From Saprospiraceae bacterium (GTDB taxonomy: Bacteria > Bacteroidota > Bacteroidia > Chitinophagales > Saprospiraceae), in contig JADJNF010000003.1 of the NCBI GenBank assembly GCA_016714445.1, positions 248,001 through 312,000 on the forward strand: a stretch of DNA of 64,000 nucleotides. Direction: 5' to 3'. The position numbers and the translations under genes were made by a program. The notes under the pieces were generated by a model. The model was not told the origin of the DNA. It saw only the letters and a program-made list of their open reading frames with translations, and did no database searches. Positions 1-7,275 of this stretch are shown here, in pieces; positions within the stretch are counted from its first letter, which is position 1; each line of letters opens with the position of its first letter.

Positions 1-163
1 GTTGGGTAATACCCGGTCGTTCTACTCCATACAACAATGCGAATTGATCTTGTGTTAGCCAAACATAATTTTCCTCCATACGTACGTCCACTGAAACTTT
101 TTCATCCTCAGTTTTGAAGATGATAAACTCTGTTTGGGTTTGCGGATTCTTTGACTTACTCAT
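1..163 (-). CDS. RhuM-family protein, N-terminal part (runs off the window)
   Basis: Reading the minus strand from the ATG at 163-161 gives about 54 residues before the window edge. They include the pattern FIIFKTEDEKVSVDVRM, then VWLTQDQFALLYGVERPGIT, which is the start of the RhuM/virulence-protein family (a winged-helix-like start with a TQ..ALLYGVER motif). Members are common accessory genes in bacterial genomes, often near toxin-antitoxin or restriction genes; their biochemical role is not settled. The start codon lies inside the end of the preceding VOC fragment (ATGA overlap), so this gene may be translationally coupled to it. Only the N-terminus is visible, so integrity of the gene cannot be judged. 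Confidence 0.75.
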   Translation of the reverse strand, partial: MSKSKNPQTQTEFIIFKTEDEKVSVDVRMEENYVWLTQDQFALLYGVERPGITQ

Positions 164-404
164 AATAATGCAATTTCCATTTGTCCAATAAATCAAATTT
201 GTAAGTGATGTCTTTTTCATCAGCATCTTTACTACCAACCGATATAGCAAAATGTGTCAAACCAATTGTAATGCCCCGTTTCCCAATATGTTCTAAAATA
301 TCAGGTCTGTACATTAATTCTATTATCACATTGCGCTCTTTACATGAAAGGAAATAAGAAGTAAATTTCTTTGTAGGATTGTGGTACTTTTTGCTGCAAT
401 TCAT
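156..404 (-). pseudogene. VOC (glyoxalase/bleomycin-resistance-like) family fragment
   Basis: The reading frame encodes about 82 residues from an ATG at 404 (a TTG lies two codons earlier). It contains KYHNPTKKFTSYFLS and TIGLTHFAISVGSKDA, characteristic of the middle of small VOC-superfamily proteins of Bacteroidota, normally about 125 residues. The usual N-terminal strand-helix (WVxDLExMRDFY-like) is missing, and after SVGSKDA the frame runs into unrelated sequence and ends at the start of the RhuM gene. It is therefore truncated at both ends and probably not functional. VOC proteins bind metals and catalyse diverse reactions, so no substrate can be named. The flanks suggest deletion or insertion events at both junctions. 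Confidence 0.6.
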
Positions 405-406
405 AT

Positions 407-2452
407 TCAATCCAAAACAATCAACTTCTTTGTTCCAATGAACTGCTCATTTCGAAAACATTTGATCCAATAAGCTCCGGAATTCCAGGTTTCCGTATTA
501 ATCGTTAACGTTTCATGTATCATGTTACCTTCATACATATTTTGTCCTAAAGAGTTAGAAATAGATATCTTTAAGTCGTCGAGTGTGACATTTGATTTTG
601 TCAATTTAATGGTCACTTCAACATTTGCCGGATTTGGAAAAATCAATAGATTATCGTCACTCAAATTCAATTCAGTTATGCTTACCGGAGAACATTCAGT
701 TTTAGCATCAGGATCAAATTCCAAATACTTTCCATTTCCAGAACCTAACCAACAATTATTTACATCCAAAGCGCTGATAGTAAACAAGTTATTTCTATAG
801 CCGCAGTTTCCAACGACCCAGGTATTTCCACCATCAGTTGTACTTATTACCAGACCATTTTCTCCAACTGCCCAGCCTGTTTGATCATCGAGAAAGTAGA
901 TATTAGTTGCTTTGCGATCATCATTGTATGAAATTTCTTCCCAACTTTGACCACCATCTACTGTCTTTATTAAAAATCCATTATACCCACAAAGAAAACC
1001 TATCTTCGCATTAAAATAATGAAATCCAGTTGCCAGATAATATGTAGCAGGAAGCAGGCTATGTTTCCAACTTTGTCCGGAATCATCAGAATACGAAATG
1101 GCTCTTGTGGCATTTGGAGGCAATCCTTGCAGGCCTAATGCTACAACCTGTTTGTTTCCCAGATACTGGAATTGCGAAAAATCAATACCTTGGGATGACA
1201 ATTCGACAAAACTATTTCCCCAATCATTGGAATAAAACACACCATCAAATTGGCCGGAACCAAAGACTTGTCCATCATTAGTCATAATAGCAGAAATTAT
1301 TAAATATGATCCTGGCATTTTTTCTTTCCATGTAAGTCCACCATCATTAGTGACTAAAAATGCTTCAATAGAACTTGGAGCACTATAGTTGATAACCGCA
1401 ATAACACCATTCATTTCGTCAACCATGTCGATTGTCGATAAGATTCGCCTTACTGGAGGTGCTGGAATCGGATAGAATTGTTCTGCCCAGCTCGCACCAC
1501 GATCTTCTGTTTTCCATATTCGGTTGGTAGTAATTGCCCACCCTGTAGATGTGTTCACAAAATCAATCAAAATGGAGCCGTTTGTCAAATCAGGAGATTT
1601 TACTTTCCACTCTTGTGCTATGCAAACAGGAACTGATAATTGCTTTTTAAAGGTTCGGGTAAGACAATCAGAGCCTAAAGTAAGCGTGACGTTATAACAG
1701 CCTGGACTTTCGTAATTGTGATGACCATGAAACTCATTTGAAGTTTTGCCATCACCAAAATTCCAATGTACAGAAGATAGGTTGGAGGATTGGTTATTAA
1801 AATTCACTTGAAATTGATTGACATCAAAATCGAATTCAGGGACTGGATTAAAGCAAGCTATAGAATCACATTGTATATTGGATTGATCAGGGTTTATCCA
1901 AATGGTTTGGTCATTTTCTTTGACACAAATCAGGGAGGTATATCCTTCAAAGTCAGGAATTTGGAAAAGGCCACCGTCTAAACTCCCGATACCATCAACC
2001 CACATGATAGGTGTATTATTAGCGTTTTTAGTTAAAAAGAGTTGTTTTCGTTTTTCACCATTCAGTAAGGTAATAGTTCCTGTTTCAACAACGTAGTAGT
2101 CTTTGAAATAATAGGCATCGGTGGTATCTCCAACTTCTAAACCGAAATCATAAATCAACTGTTCGTTAGCGCAAGGATTATTAAAAGATTTCCTCCACAC
2201 CTTACCTTCTTCAACTCGCAAAAGGGTTTTATTGGTGTATTGGAGGGAGTGTTCAAAAATTAGTAACTTTTCCCCACACAATAAAGTATCTCCAGTGAAT
2301 TTATATGAATTGTTGAAAGAACCGTCAAACCAATTAATATGTACTGATGCAATAGTTAGTCCTGGTCTCGAAAGATAGTCAAAAGTAGTTTGAGATTGAA
2401 TACGTAAGCCTAACATACATAAAATGCCAAATGTTAATAATTTCGTTTGCAT
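407..2452 (-). CDS. Secreted PKD / BNR-YCF48-like repeat protein with T9SS sorting domain
   Basis: A 681-residue protein with a cleavable signal peptide (residues 1 to ~21, ending IQSQ). Residues ~200-275 form a PKD domain (VHWNFGDGKTS is the hallmark). Residues ~285-600 carry repeated Asp-box/YCF48-like blades, for example VTNDGGLTWKEK, YSDDSGQSWKHS, KTVDGGQSWEEI and STTDGGNTWVVG, which usually fold as a beta-propeller. The last ~75 residues (LLIFPNPANVEVTI ... KLIVLD) are a type A T9SS sorting domain, so the protein is expected to be exported through the type IX system and attached to or released from the surface. Function beyond surface binding is not predictable. Its end lies directly against the VOC fragment. 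Confidence 0.85.
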   Translation of the reverse strand: MQTKLLTFGILCMLGLRIQSQTTFDYLSRPGLTIASVHINWFDGSFNNSYKFTGDTLLCGEKLLIFEHSLQYTNKTLLRVEEGKVWRKSFNNPCANEQLIYDFGLEVGDTTDAYYFKDYYVVETGTITLLNGEKRKQLFLTKNANNTPIMWVDGIGSLDGGLFQIPDFEGYTSLICVKENDQTIWINPDQSNIQCDSIACFNPVPEFDFDVNQFQVNFNNQSSNLSSVHWNFGDGKTSNEFHGHHNYESPGCYNVTLTLGSDCLTRTFKKQLSVPVCIAQEWKVKSPDLTNGSILIDFVNTSTGWAITTNRIWKTEDRGASWAEQFYPIPAPPVRRILSTIDMVDEMNGVIAVINYSAPSSIEAFLVTNDGGLTWKEKMPGSYLIISAIMTNDGQVFGSGQFDGVFYSNDWGNSFVELSSQGIDFSQFQYLGNKQVVALGLQGLPPNATRAISYSDDSGQSWKHSLLPATYYLATGFHYFNAKIGFLCGYNGFLIKTVDGGQSWEEISYNDDRKATNIYFLDDQTGWAVGENGLVISTTDGGNTWVVGNCGYRNNLFTISALDVNNCWLGSGNGKYLEFDPDAKTECSPVSITELNLSDDNLLIFPNPANVEVTIKLTKSNVTLDDLKISISNSLGQNMYEGNMIHETLTINTETWNSGAYWIKCFRNEQFIGTKKLIVLD

Positions 2453-2932
2453 AATGATGTGGTTTGTATTTAGTTAAAAACAATGTTTACATCATAATAA
2501 TTGATGTTTATTTGATTTTTTTTATAGATCAAAGTAGATAAGTTAAAACTGTAAGATGTTTATTGTTATTTACTTCACTTTTTTTTTGCATTCTAATTCT
2601 GCGAAACAAAAACTGCTTAAATAGGGTGTCTCACAAAATTACTCTTTCATAAAAATTACTTTTGTTTTGCCCTTTACATTTAGTGAGTCAAAAGGAATTT
2701 TTAAATTAATTAAATGAAAAATGGGATCACACACCAAATACTCTGATTTAACTTCAAAAATAGCTAAATGCAACTCATTCAGGTGCATTCCGAGCCACTT
2801 TTATTTTAAATCCGGAGAAATTAGTTGATAGAAAAGTGATTTGGGGTTTTAGACAGTTTGACGGCTTTGCTTTGTGATGGGCGACCGATGGGGTACATTT
2901 ACCAAAAGATATTTTTATTGCTCCGCGATTCT
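2453..2932. other. Gene-free stretch upstream of the PKD/BNR gene
   Basis: No reading frame with recognisable similarity was found on either strand. The part next to 2452 is AT-rich and is the likely promoter region of the minus-strand PKD/BNR gene, but no convincing TTG/TAnnTTTG pair was found. Short plus-strand open stretches near 2725 and 2885 are interrupted by stops and match nothing recognised. Confidence 0.5.
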
Positions 2933-3235
2933 TTAAGTTATAAATGTTTCAATATATTCAGGATCTCTTCTCATATCACAAAAGCCAACTACAAATAAAT
3001 GAGTTTTATCGAACGTATAAAATAAATAGTAGTCTTTTATGATCTTTGCTCGAATCAGTGACTTTTCGGTTAACTTACCAGATTCTGGATATTTAGCCAG
3101 TGTTTTAAGAGCGTTTTTGACGATTTGATACAGCTTTTGGGAATAGGTTTTTGTACCATTTCTTTGATGCCAATATTCAAGAATTTCATTTATTTATTCC
3201 TTCGCATCAACTGTCCAAATTATTTGTAAAGCCAT
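2933..3235 (-). pseudogene. ParE/RelE-type toxin gene with an internal TAA stop
   Basis: Read through one stop, the minus strand from ATG 3235-3233 encodes 100 residues: MALQIIWTVDAKE, stop, INEILEYWHQRNGTKTYS, then KLYQIVKNALKTLAKYPESG, then IIKDYYLFYTFDKTHLFVVG and FCDMRRDPEYIETFI. The order of features (IIWT.DAKEQINEI, SGK, YYLFY, FVVGFCDMRRDP) matches the ParE/RelE toxin superfamily. Family members interfere with DNA gyrase or cleave mRNA on ribosomes. The stop at 3196-3194 (codon 14) stands where relatives usually have Gln (CAA), a one-base C-to-T change. The start codon overlaps the ancestral end of the antitoxin frame, as expected for a coupled toxin-antitoxin pair. Confidence 0.7.
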
Positions 3236-3453
3236 TTTTCGATACTTTCTTCAACTTCGGAATTTGGAATTGTATTTCCTTATTTTATTTGGGATATACT
3301 TTTATCTAATGCTTCTTTATAATAATCCGGTATTTTAACAATCTCATTATGTGTAGATTCTATGTTAATAAGACCTAAAATTTCTTCTAACAAGTAGTCA
3401 TCGGCAGATTCTAATTCTTTGTAAACTCTACTTTTTAATTCTATATTGGACAT
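3220..3453 (-). pseudogene. Antitoxin of the ParE/RelE-type pair, truncated by a TAA
   Basis: From the ATG at 3453-3451 the frame encodes MSNIELKSRVYKELESADD and continues to EALDKSISQIK, stopping at TAA 3282-3280 after 57 residues. The same frame continues past the stop as GNTIPNSEVEESIEKWLYK before a second TAA at 3222-3220, the ending typical of small Bacteroidota antitoxins (an acidic helix and EEW/EKWL motif). Thus the normal C-terminus has been cut off; as in the toxin, TAA stands where CAA (Gln) would fit. Loss of the toxin-binding tail together with loss of the toxin suggests a dead module. An upstream in-frame GTG would add an implausible hydrophobic leader, so the ATG at 3453 is preferred. 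Confidence 0.65.
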
Positions 3454-4146
3454 AATTAAATGATTTGTGGTATAAAAAACTAAAGCAAAAAAAAGTACCA
3501 TCTACTCCTTAAAAACGTTCAGTACATTGGATGCCAAAAATGTTCGATTCAATAATTTCATAAAATTTCCACCCTACGTACTAAATACCTTAAATCTCCG
3601 ACCACAAAGATAAGGATTCATCATGGAATTATACATTGATGTGGTATTGAATGTCTTTTCTATTCAAATCACACAGCAAGTATAGTTAGTGAAGCTGAAC
3701 TTTATTTATACCGATGATAATTTTCTTTAAGAAAAATTATGTCTTCATAAAGACGATGTTTTACATGTCTTTATGAAATTAGACGATGTTTCACATGTCT
3801 TTATTAAATTTCGACGATGAAATGTCCAGGACGATCAATGTCCTGATACTAAAATTACTTTAAAGACAAGCTTCGTGTTACCGCTTTAGGTAAACATAAA
3901 CTTCGTCCTTACTCAAAATCAATACGTATGGTAAAGCAATTTTCGCAAACCAATTTATTTTGAGTATATTTAGTAGTTCCAGAGCTAATTTATGTATAGG
4001 AGGTGTTTTTGATGTTGAAATATTAGAAATACCAATGAGTCACGAAAGGTATGTGTTTTATATTTAATGGATGTAGAGTACAAAAGGCTCAAGTTACACA
4101 TGTCAGGCTTGTACCAGCTTGAAAAACGCGCAGCAGATGAAAGAGT
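3454..4146. other. Gene-free stretch with small hairpin repeats
   Basis: No gene recognised. The stretch holds the cluster of GACGAT/TGTC hairpins at 3741-3843 (listed separately). A short open stretch around 4000-4070 (reads VFDVEILEIPMSHERYVFY) may be a relic of a lost gene but matches no family I know. Confidence 0.5.
3741..3843. repeat. Cluster of four small GACGAT...TGTC hairpins
   Basis: Two nearly identical 30-bp units start at 3751 and 3781; each contains AGACGATGTTTTACATGTCT or its T-to-C variant, which can fold back on itself (AGAC/GTCT and ATG/CAT arms). They are preceded by GTCTTCATAAAGAC (3741-3754) and followed by CGACGATGAAATGTCC and GGACGATCAATGTCC (3829-3843). All four are variations on the same stem with changing loops. 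Their function is unknown. Confidence 0.6.
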
Positions 4147-4902
4147 TTATTTGCTATTTTCAATCAATTTCTGCAGGAAGGGAGATGCAAAAATAAAATC
4201 ATGAAGCACTTCATTTTTATCCAGAAGCACTTCTTCTTTGCTTCCCTGCCAGGCTAACAGACCTTTATCCAACAGACATATGTTTTCACCAATCTCCATT
4301 ACAGAGTTCATGTCGTGTGTGTTGATGATGGTGGTGATGTTATTGTCTTTGGTGATATCTGATATCAGTTCGTCAATGGTGATGGATGTCTGGGGATCAA
4401 GACCTGAATTGGGTTCGTCGCAAAACAGATATTTAGGATTCAATACTATAGCCCGTGCTATACCTACTCTCTTTTGCATTCCTCCGGATATTTCAGAAGG
4501 GTATTTTTTATTTATACCCGGCAAACTCACTCTTTCAAGACAAAAATTGACTTGATCTGTTTTTTCTTTAAGGGTTTTATGGGTAAACATATCCAGCGGG
4601 AACCGGATGTTTTCTTCGACGGTCATGGAGTCAAAGAGTGCATTGCCCTGAAACAACATGCCAACCTGCATCCTAAGTTTTCTGAGTGACTGTTTGTCTG
4701 CGGTGACCAGATCTATATCATCATACCACACACTACCGGAAGTAGGTTTAAATAATCCAACCAGAATTTTAAGTAAAACTGTCTTTCCGGATCCGCTTTT
4801 ACCGATGACCAGATTGGTCTTACCAGCTTCAAAAAGGAAATCTATCCCTTTTAATACTTCCTGCTCGCCAAATTGTTTAAATATTCTTTCTGCTCTGATC
4901 AT
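4147..4902 (-). CDS. mlaF: ABC transporter ATP-binding protein, MlaF-like
   Basis: A 251-residue ABC ATPase with Walker A GKSGSGKT (residues 34-41), the Q-loop near FQGNALF, signature ISGGMQKR (138-145), Walker B with YLFCDEPNSGLD (Glu 163) and the switch His in NTHDM. The EISGGMQKRVGIARA signature is characteristic of the MlaF/Ttg2A family, which powers phospholipid movement between inner and outer membranes with MlaE permease and an MCE (MlaD) protein. The gene starts 3 nt after the stop of the permease gene upstream, so the two form an operon. No MCE-domain gene is present here. Direction of lipid flow cannot be inferred. Confidence 0.9.
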   Translation of the reverse strand: MIRAERIFKQFGEQEVLKGIDFLFEAGKTNLVIGKSGSGKTVLLKILVGLFKPTSGSVWYDDIDLVTADKQSLRKLRMQVGMLFQGNALFDSMTVEENIRFPLDMFTHKTLKEKTDQVNFCLERVSLPGINKKYPSEISGGMQKRVGIARAIVLNPKYLFCDEPNSGLDPQTSITIDELISDITKDNNITTIINTHDMNSVMEIGENICLLDKGLLAWQGSKEEVLLDKNEVLHDFIFASPFLQKLIENSK

Positions 4903-4905
4903 ACG

Positions 4906-5652
4906 TTACGCGGTTAAGACAATGGCAATCACATAATCTGCCAAAAGGATTAAAATATTACTGTAGACTACTGCCCTGGTACTGGCTTCACCCAGTTCAA
5001 TGCTGCCTCCTTTTACAAAGTAACCCTGATAACAGGAAACACTGGTGAGAATGTATCCAAAAGTTACTGCTTTTACCATCATCATGTACACATTGTAAGG
5101 CACAAAAAATGATCGGATCCCTTTTATAAACTCTGCTGATGTAAATAATCCAACCGGTACACTCGCAATGTAGGCTCCTACGATTCCAATCAAAGCCGCA
5201 GCACATACTAAAACAGGTACCATCAGAATAGAAGCGATAAGTTTAGGGAGGATAAGGTAAGCAGATGTATTTACACCCATGATTTCCATGGCATCGATAT
5301 GTTCTTTTTGTCTCATACCGCCGAGTTCTGCAGCCATATTACTACCTACCTTGCCCGCCAGTACGAGACAGGTTATGGTAGGGGCAAGTTCAATGATGGT
5401 CATGTCTCTGACGATATAACCAATATAATATGGTGGAATCAACGTTCCGGCCATTTGATAATAAAATTGTACAGCAGTAACTGCTCCTATAAAAATGGAG
5501 ATCAAAAAAACTATGGGCAACGATCCGATACCAATATCATACATCTGCCGGATAGTCTCTTTGTAGTACATTCTGTTGTTCTCAGGCCTGCGGAATATCT
5601 GACCCTGCCAGAGAATAAAACTGCCAAAGTGGTGAAACAATTTTAAATTCAT
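4906..5652 (-). CDS. mlaE: ABC transporter permease, MlaE-like
   Basis: A 248-residue integral membrane protein with five or six hydrophobic segments and the MlaE family core: ETIRQMYDIGIGSLPIVFLI, the run TAVQFYYQ, and the conserved VLAGKVGSNMAAELGGMRQ followed by EHIDAMEIMGVNTSAYLILP, which forms the coupling helix that contacts the ATPase. It is the membrane half of a phospholipid-transport ABC system with the downstream ATPase, which begins 3 nt after this gene's stop. The start at 5652 gives a short cytosolic amphipathic N-terminus as in relatives. A Bacteroidota-like promoter candidate lies about 50 nt upstream. Confidence 0.9.
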   Translation of the reverse strand: MNLKLFHHFGSFILWQGQIFRRPENNRMYYKETIRQMYDIGIGSLPIVFLISIFIGAVTAVQFYYQMAGTLIPPYYIGYIVRDMTIIELAPTITCLVLAGKVGSNMAAELGGMRQKEHIDAMEIMGVNTSAYLILPKLIASILMVPVLVCAAALIGIVGAYIASVPVGLFTSAEFIKGIRSFFVPYNVYMMMVKAVTFGYILTSVSCYQGYFVKGGSIELGEASTRAVVYSNILILLADYVIAIVLTA

Positions 5653-5698
5653 ACTACTATTTAGACTTTTTTATGAAACGGGTCAGATTATAGAACCA

Positions 5699-5706
5699 CA
5701 AAAATA
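5699..5706 (-). promoter_or_regulatory. Candidate -7 box (TATTTTTG) for the mlaEF operon
   Basis: On the minus strand the sequence TATTTTTG fits the Bacteroidota -7 consensus TAnnTTTG, about 47 nt upstream of the permease ATG. A TTG lies 23 nt further upstream, slightly more than the usual 19-21 nt spacing. This is a motif match only. Confidence 0.3.
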
Positions 5707-5780
5707 AGTTAAATTATTGATCTTATGAGCAACAAATTAAATGAGAGAATGGTTTGATTAAATTGAATAAAGTAATAAGA

Positions 5781-6482
5781 ATGAATGTCGTAATAACAGG
5801 AGCTTCAAAGGGTATAGGAAAAGCCATCGCATTAAAATTTGCAGAAGAAGGGCATCATTTGGCCATTTGTGCCCGAAATGTCTCTGATCTCGAACTTCTT
5901 AAAAATGAAATATTGGGAAAATATCCCGATACCGACATGTATATATCAGCAACAGATATCCGGAATGAAAAGCAAATAAAACAATTTGCAACCGATGCCG
6001 TCAAACATTTTGGATGTATAGATGTCCTGGTCAATAATGGCGGCGTTTTTTTACCCGGGAAAATATCTGAAGAAGAAGAAGGAGCTTTGGAACAACTAAT
6101 GGAAACCAATCTTTACAGTGCATACCATCTCACCAGGGCGCTCCTTCCATATATGTTGAAGTCAGAAAAGCCCCATATTTTTAACATGTGCAGCATTGCC
6201 AGTTTTATGGCATACCCGAATGGCGGATCATACAGTATTTCTAAATTTGCTTTGCTGGGTTTTTCAAAAGTATTGCGGGAAGAATTAAAGCCTTCAGGGA
6301 TTAAAGTTACTGCGGTAATGCCCGGCGCTACCTGGTCAGATTCCTGGGCTGGGGTGGATCTGCCTCATGAAAGACTCATGGAAGCAAAAGATATTGCAGA
6401 TACCATTTGGAATGTTTATCAGCTTGGGCCTTCGGCAGTGGTAGAAGAAATTATCATCAGACCACAGTTGGGAGACTTGTGA
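5781..6482 (+). CDS. Short-chain dehydrogenase/reductase (SDR)
   Basis: A 233-residue classical SDR. The cofactor motif TGASKGIG occupies residues 6-13; NNGG (85-88) stands for the usual NNAG; the catalytic Ser is in MCSIAS (138) and the active-site pair is in YSISK (Tyr 151, Lys 155). ATG 5781 is preferred over an upstream in-frame TTG at 5754, because it places the Rossmann strand directly at the N-terminus. Substrate is not predictable; the family includes 3-oxoacyl-ACP reductases and sepiapterin reductase-like enzymes, and NADP(H) use is plausible from the Arg after the second strand (CARN). It is divergent from the mlaEF operon. Confidence 0.88.
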   Translation: MNVVITGASKGIGKAIALKFAEEGHHLAICARNVSDLELLKNEILGKYPDTDMYISATDIRNEKQIKQFATDAVKHFGCIDVLVNNGGVFLPGKISEEEEGALEQLMETNLYSAYHLTRALLPYMLKSEKPHIFNMCSIASFMAYPNGGSYSISKFALLGFSKVLREELKPSGIKVTAVMPGATWSDSWAGVDLPHERLMEAKDIADTIWNVYQLGPSAVVEEIIIRPQLGDL

Positions 6483-6588
6483 GGATAGATGTACAATATT
6501 TTACTTGAAATAAAATAATATTTCAAATTTTGCGTCTTATAGTGTAATTGGATAGAAAAATTTTTCAAAAATAAACCAGAAAAAAAAA

Positions 6589-7104
6589 TTGAAACAAATA
6601 ATTTTATTGGGATTAATCCTGTGTTTTTCTACCTTAGTATTTGGCCAAAAGTATAATACTGTCGGCGGAATAAGGATAGCGGACGATTTTGGTATCAGTT
6701 TTGCACAGCGTATTGCCAATAAAAGTACCGTAGAGCTGAACATCCAACCGGGCACATTTGCCGGTCATGAAATGATATCTGTTCTGGCAAAACAGCATTA
6801 TCCATTGCTCAGCAAAAGATTGAATTTTTTTATGGGAGCAGGAGTATATTCCCGCAAAGTACCATCTGTCTATATTGATAACCCGCAGAGCACAAAAACC
6901 AAAGGAGTAGCTTTTACCTTTGGTGCAGAATTTTCTATCGGGAACTTAAATATTTCTACTGACTATGTCCCTTTGGTAACCATAAATAAAAATGACAGCA
7001 ATCAGAGATTTTATACTACATCGGGATTTAGTCTCAGATATATCTTCCTGAAAAGAGACTCAGGTACAAAAAAGTTTTTCAAAAAACTATTCAGAAAGGA
7101 TTGA
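6589..7104 (+). CDS. Small secreted/outer-membrane beta-barrel-like protein
   Basis: A 171-residue protein with a signal peptide (MKQIILLGLILCFSTLVFGQ) and alternating beta-strand pattern (GGIRIADDFGISFAQRI, FTFGAEFSIGNLNISTDYVP, GFSLRYIFL) as in small Bacteroidota outer-membrane proteins. The C-terminus is a basic tail rather than the usual aromatic last residue. The frame starts with TTG at 6589, which is the only start that keeps the signal peptide; no strong Shine-Dalgarno is visible, as usual in this phylum. No specific family was recognised. Confidence 0.7.
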   Translation: MKQIILLGLILCFSTLVFGQKYNTVGGIRIADDFGISFAQRIANKSTVELNIQPGTFAGHEMISVLAKQHYPLLSKRLNFFMGAGVYSRKVPSVYIDNPQSTKTKGVAFTFGAEFSIGNLNISTDYVPLVTINKNDSNQRFYTTSGFSLRYIFLKRDSGTKKFFKKLFRKD

Positions 7105-7275
7105 TTCAAAGGTAAAGCTTCGGAGAAATTCACAAAATGGCTTCAAACATGATATGTTGAAGGATCATCATCTTCATGTATCTTTTATTATTCTGATTTA
7201 AGAAAAATTCTTTTTACGTTTAATTAATTCAGGCAATATTTAAGAATCGTGTATATTTACTGCAAAATATAAAGT

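Noticed and set aside
2933..3453. Stop-codon reassignment (TAA read as Gln)
   Set aside because: TAA ends many intact genes in the window (for example at 9150 and 10555), so reassignment is not plausible.
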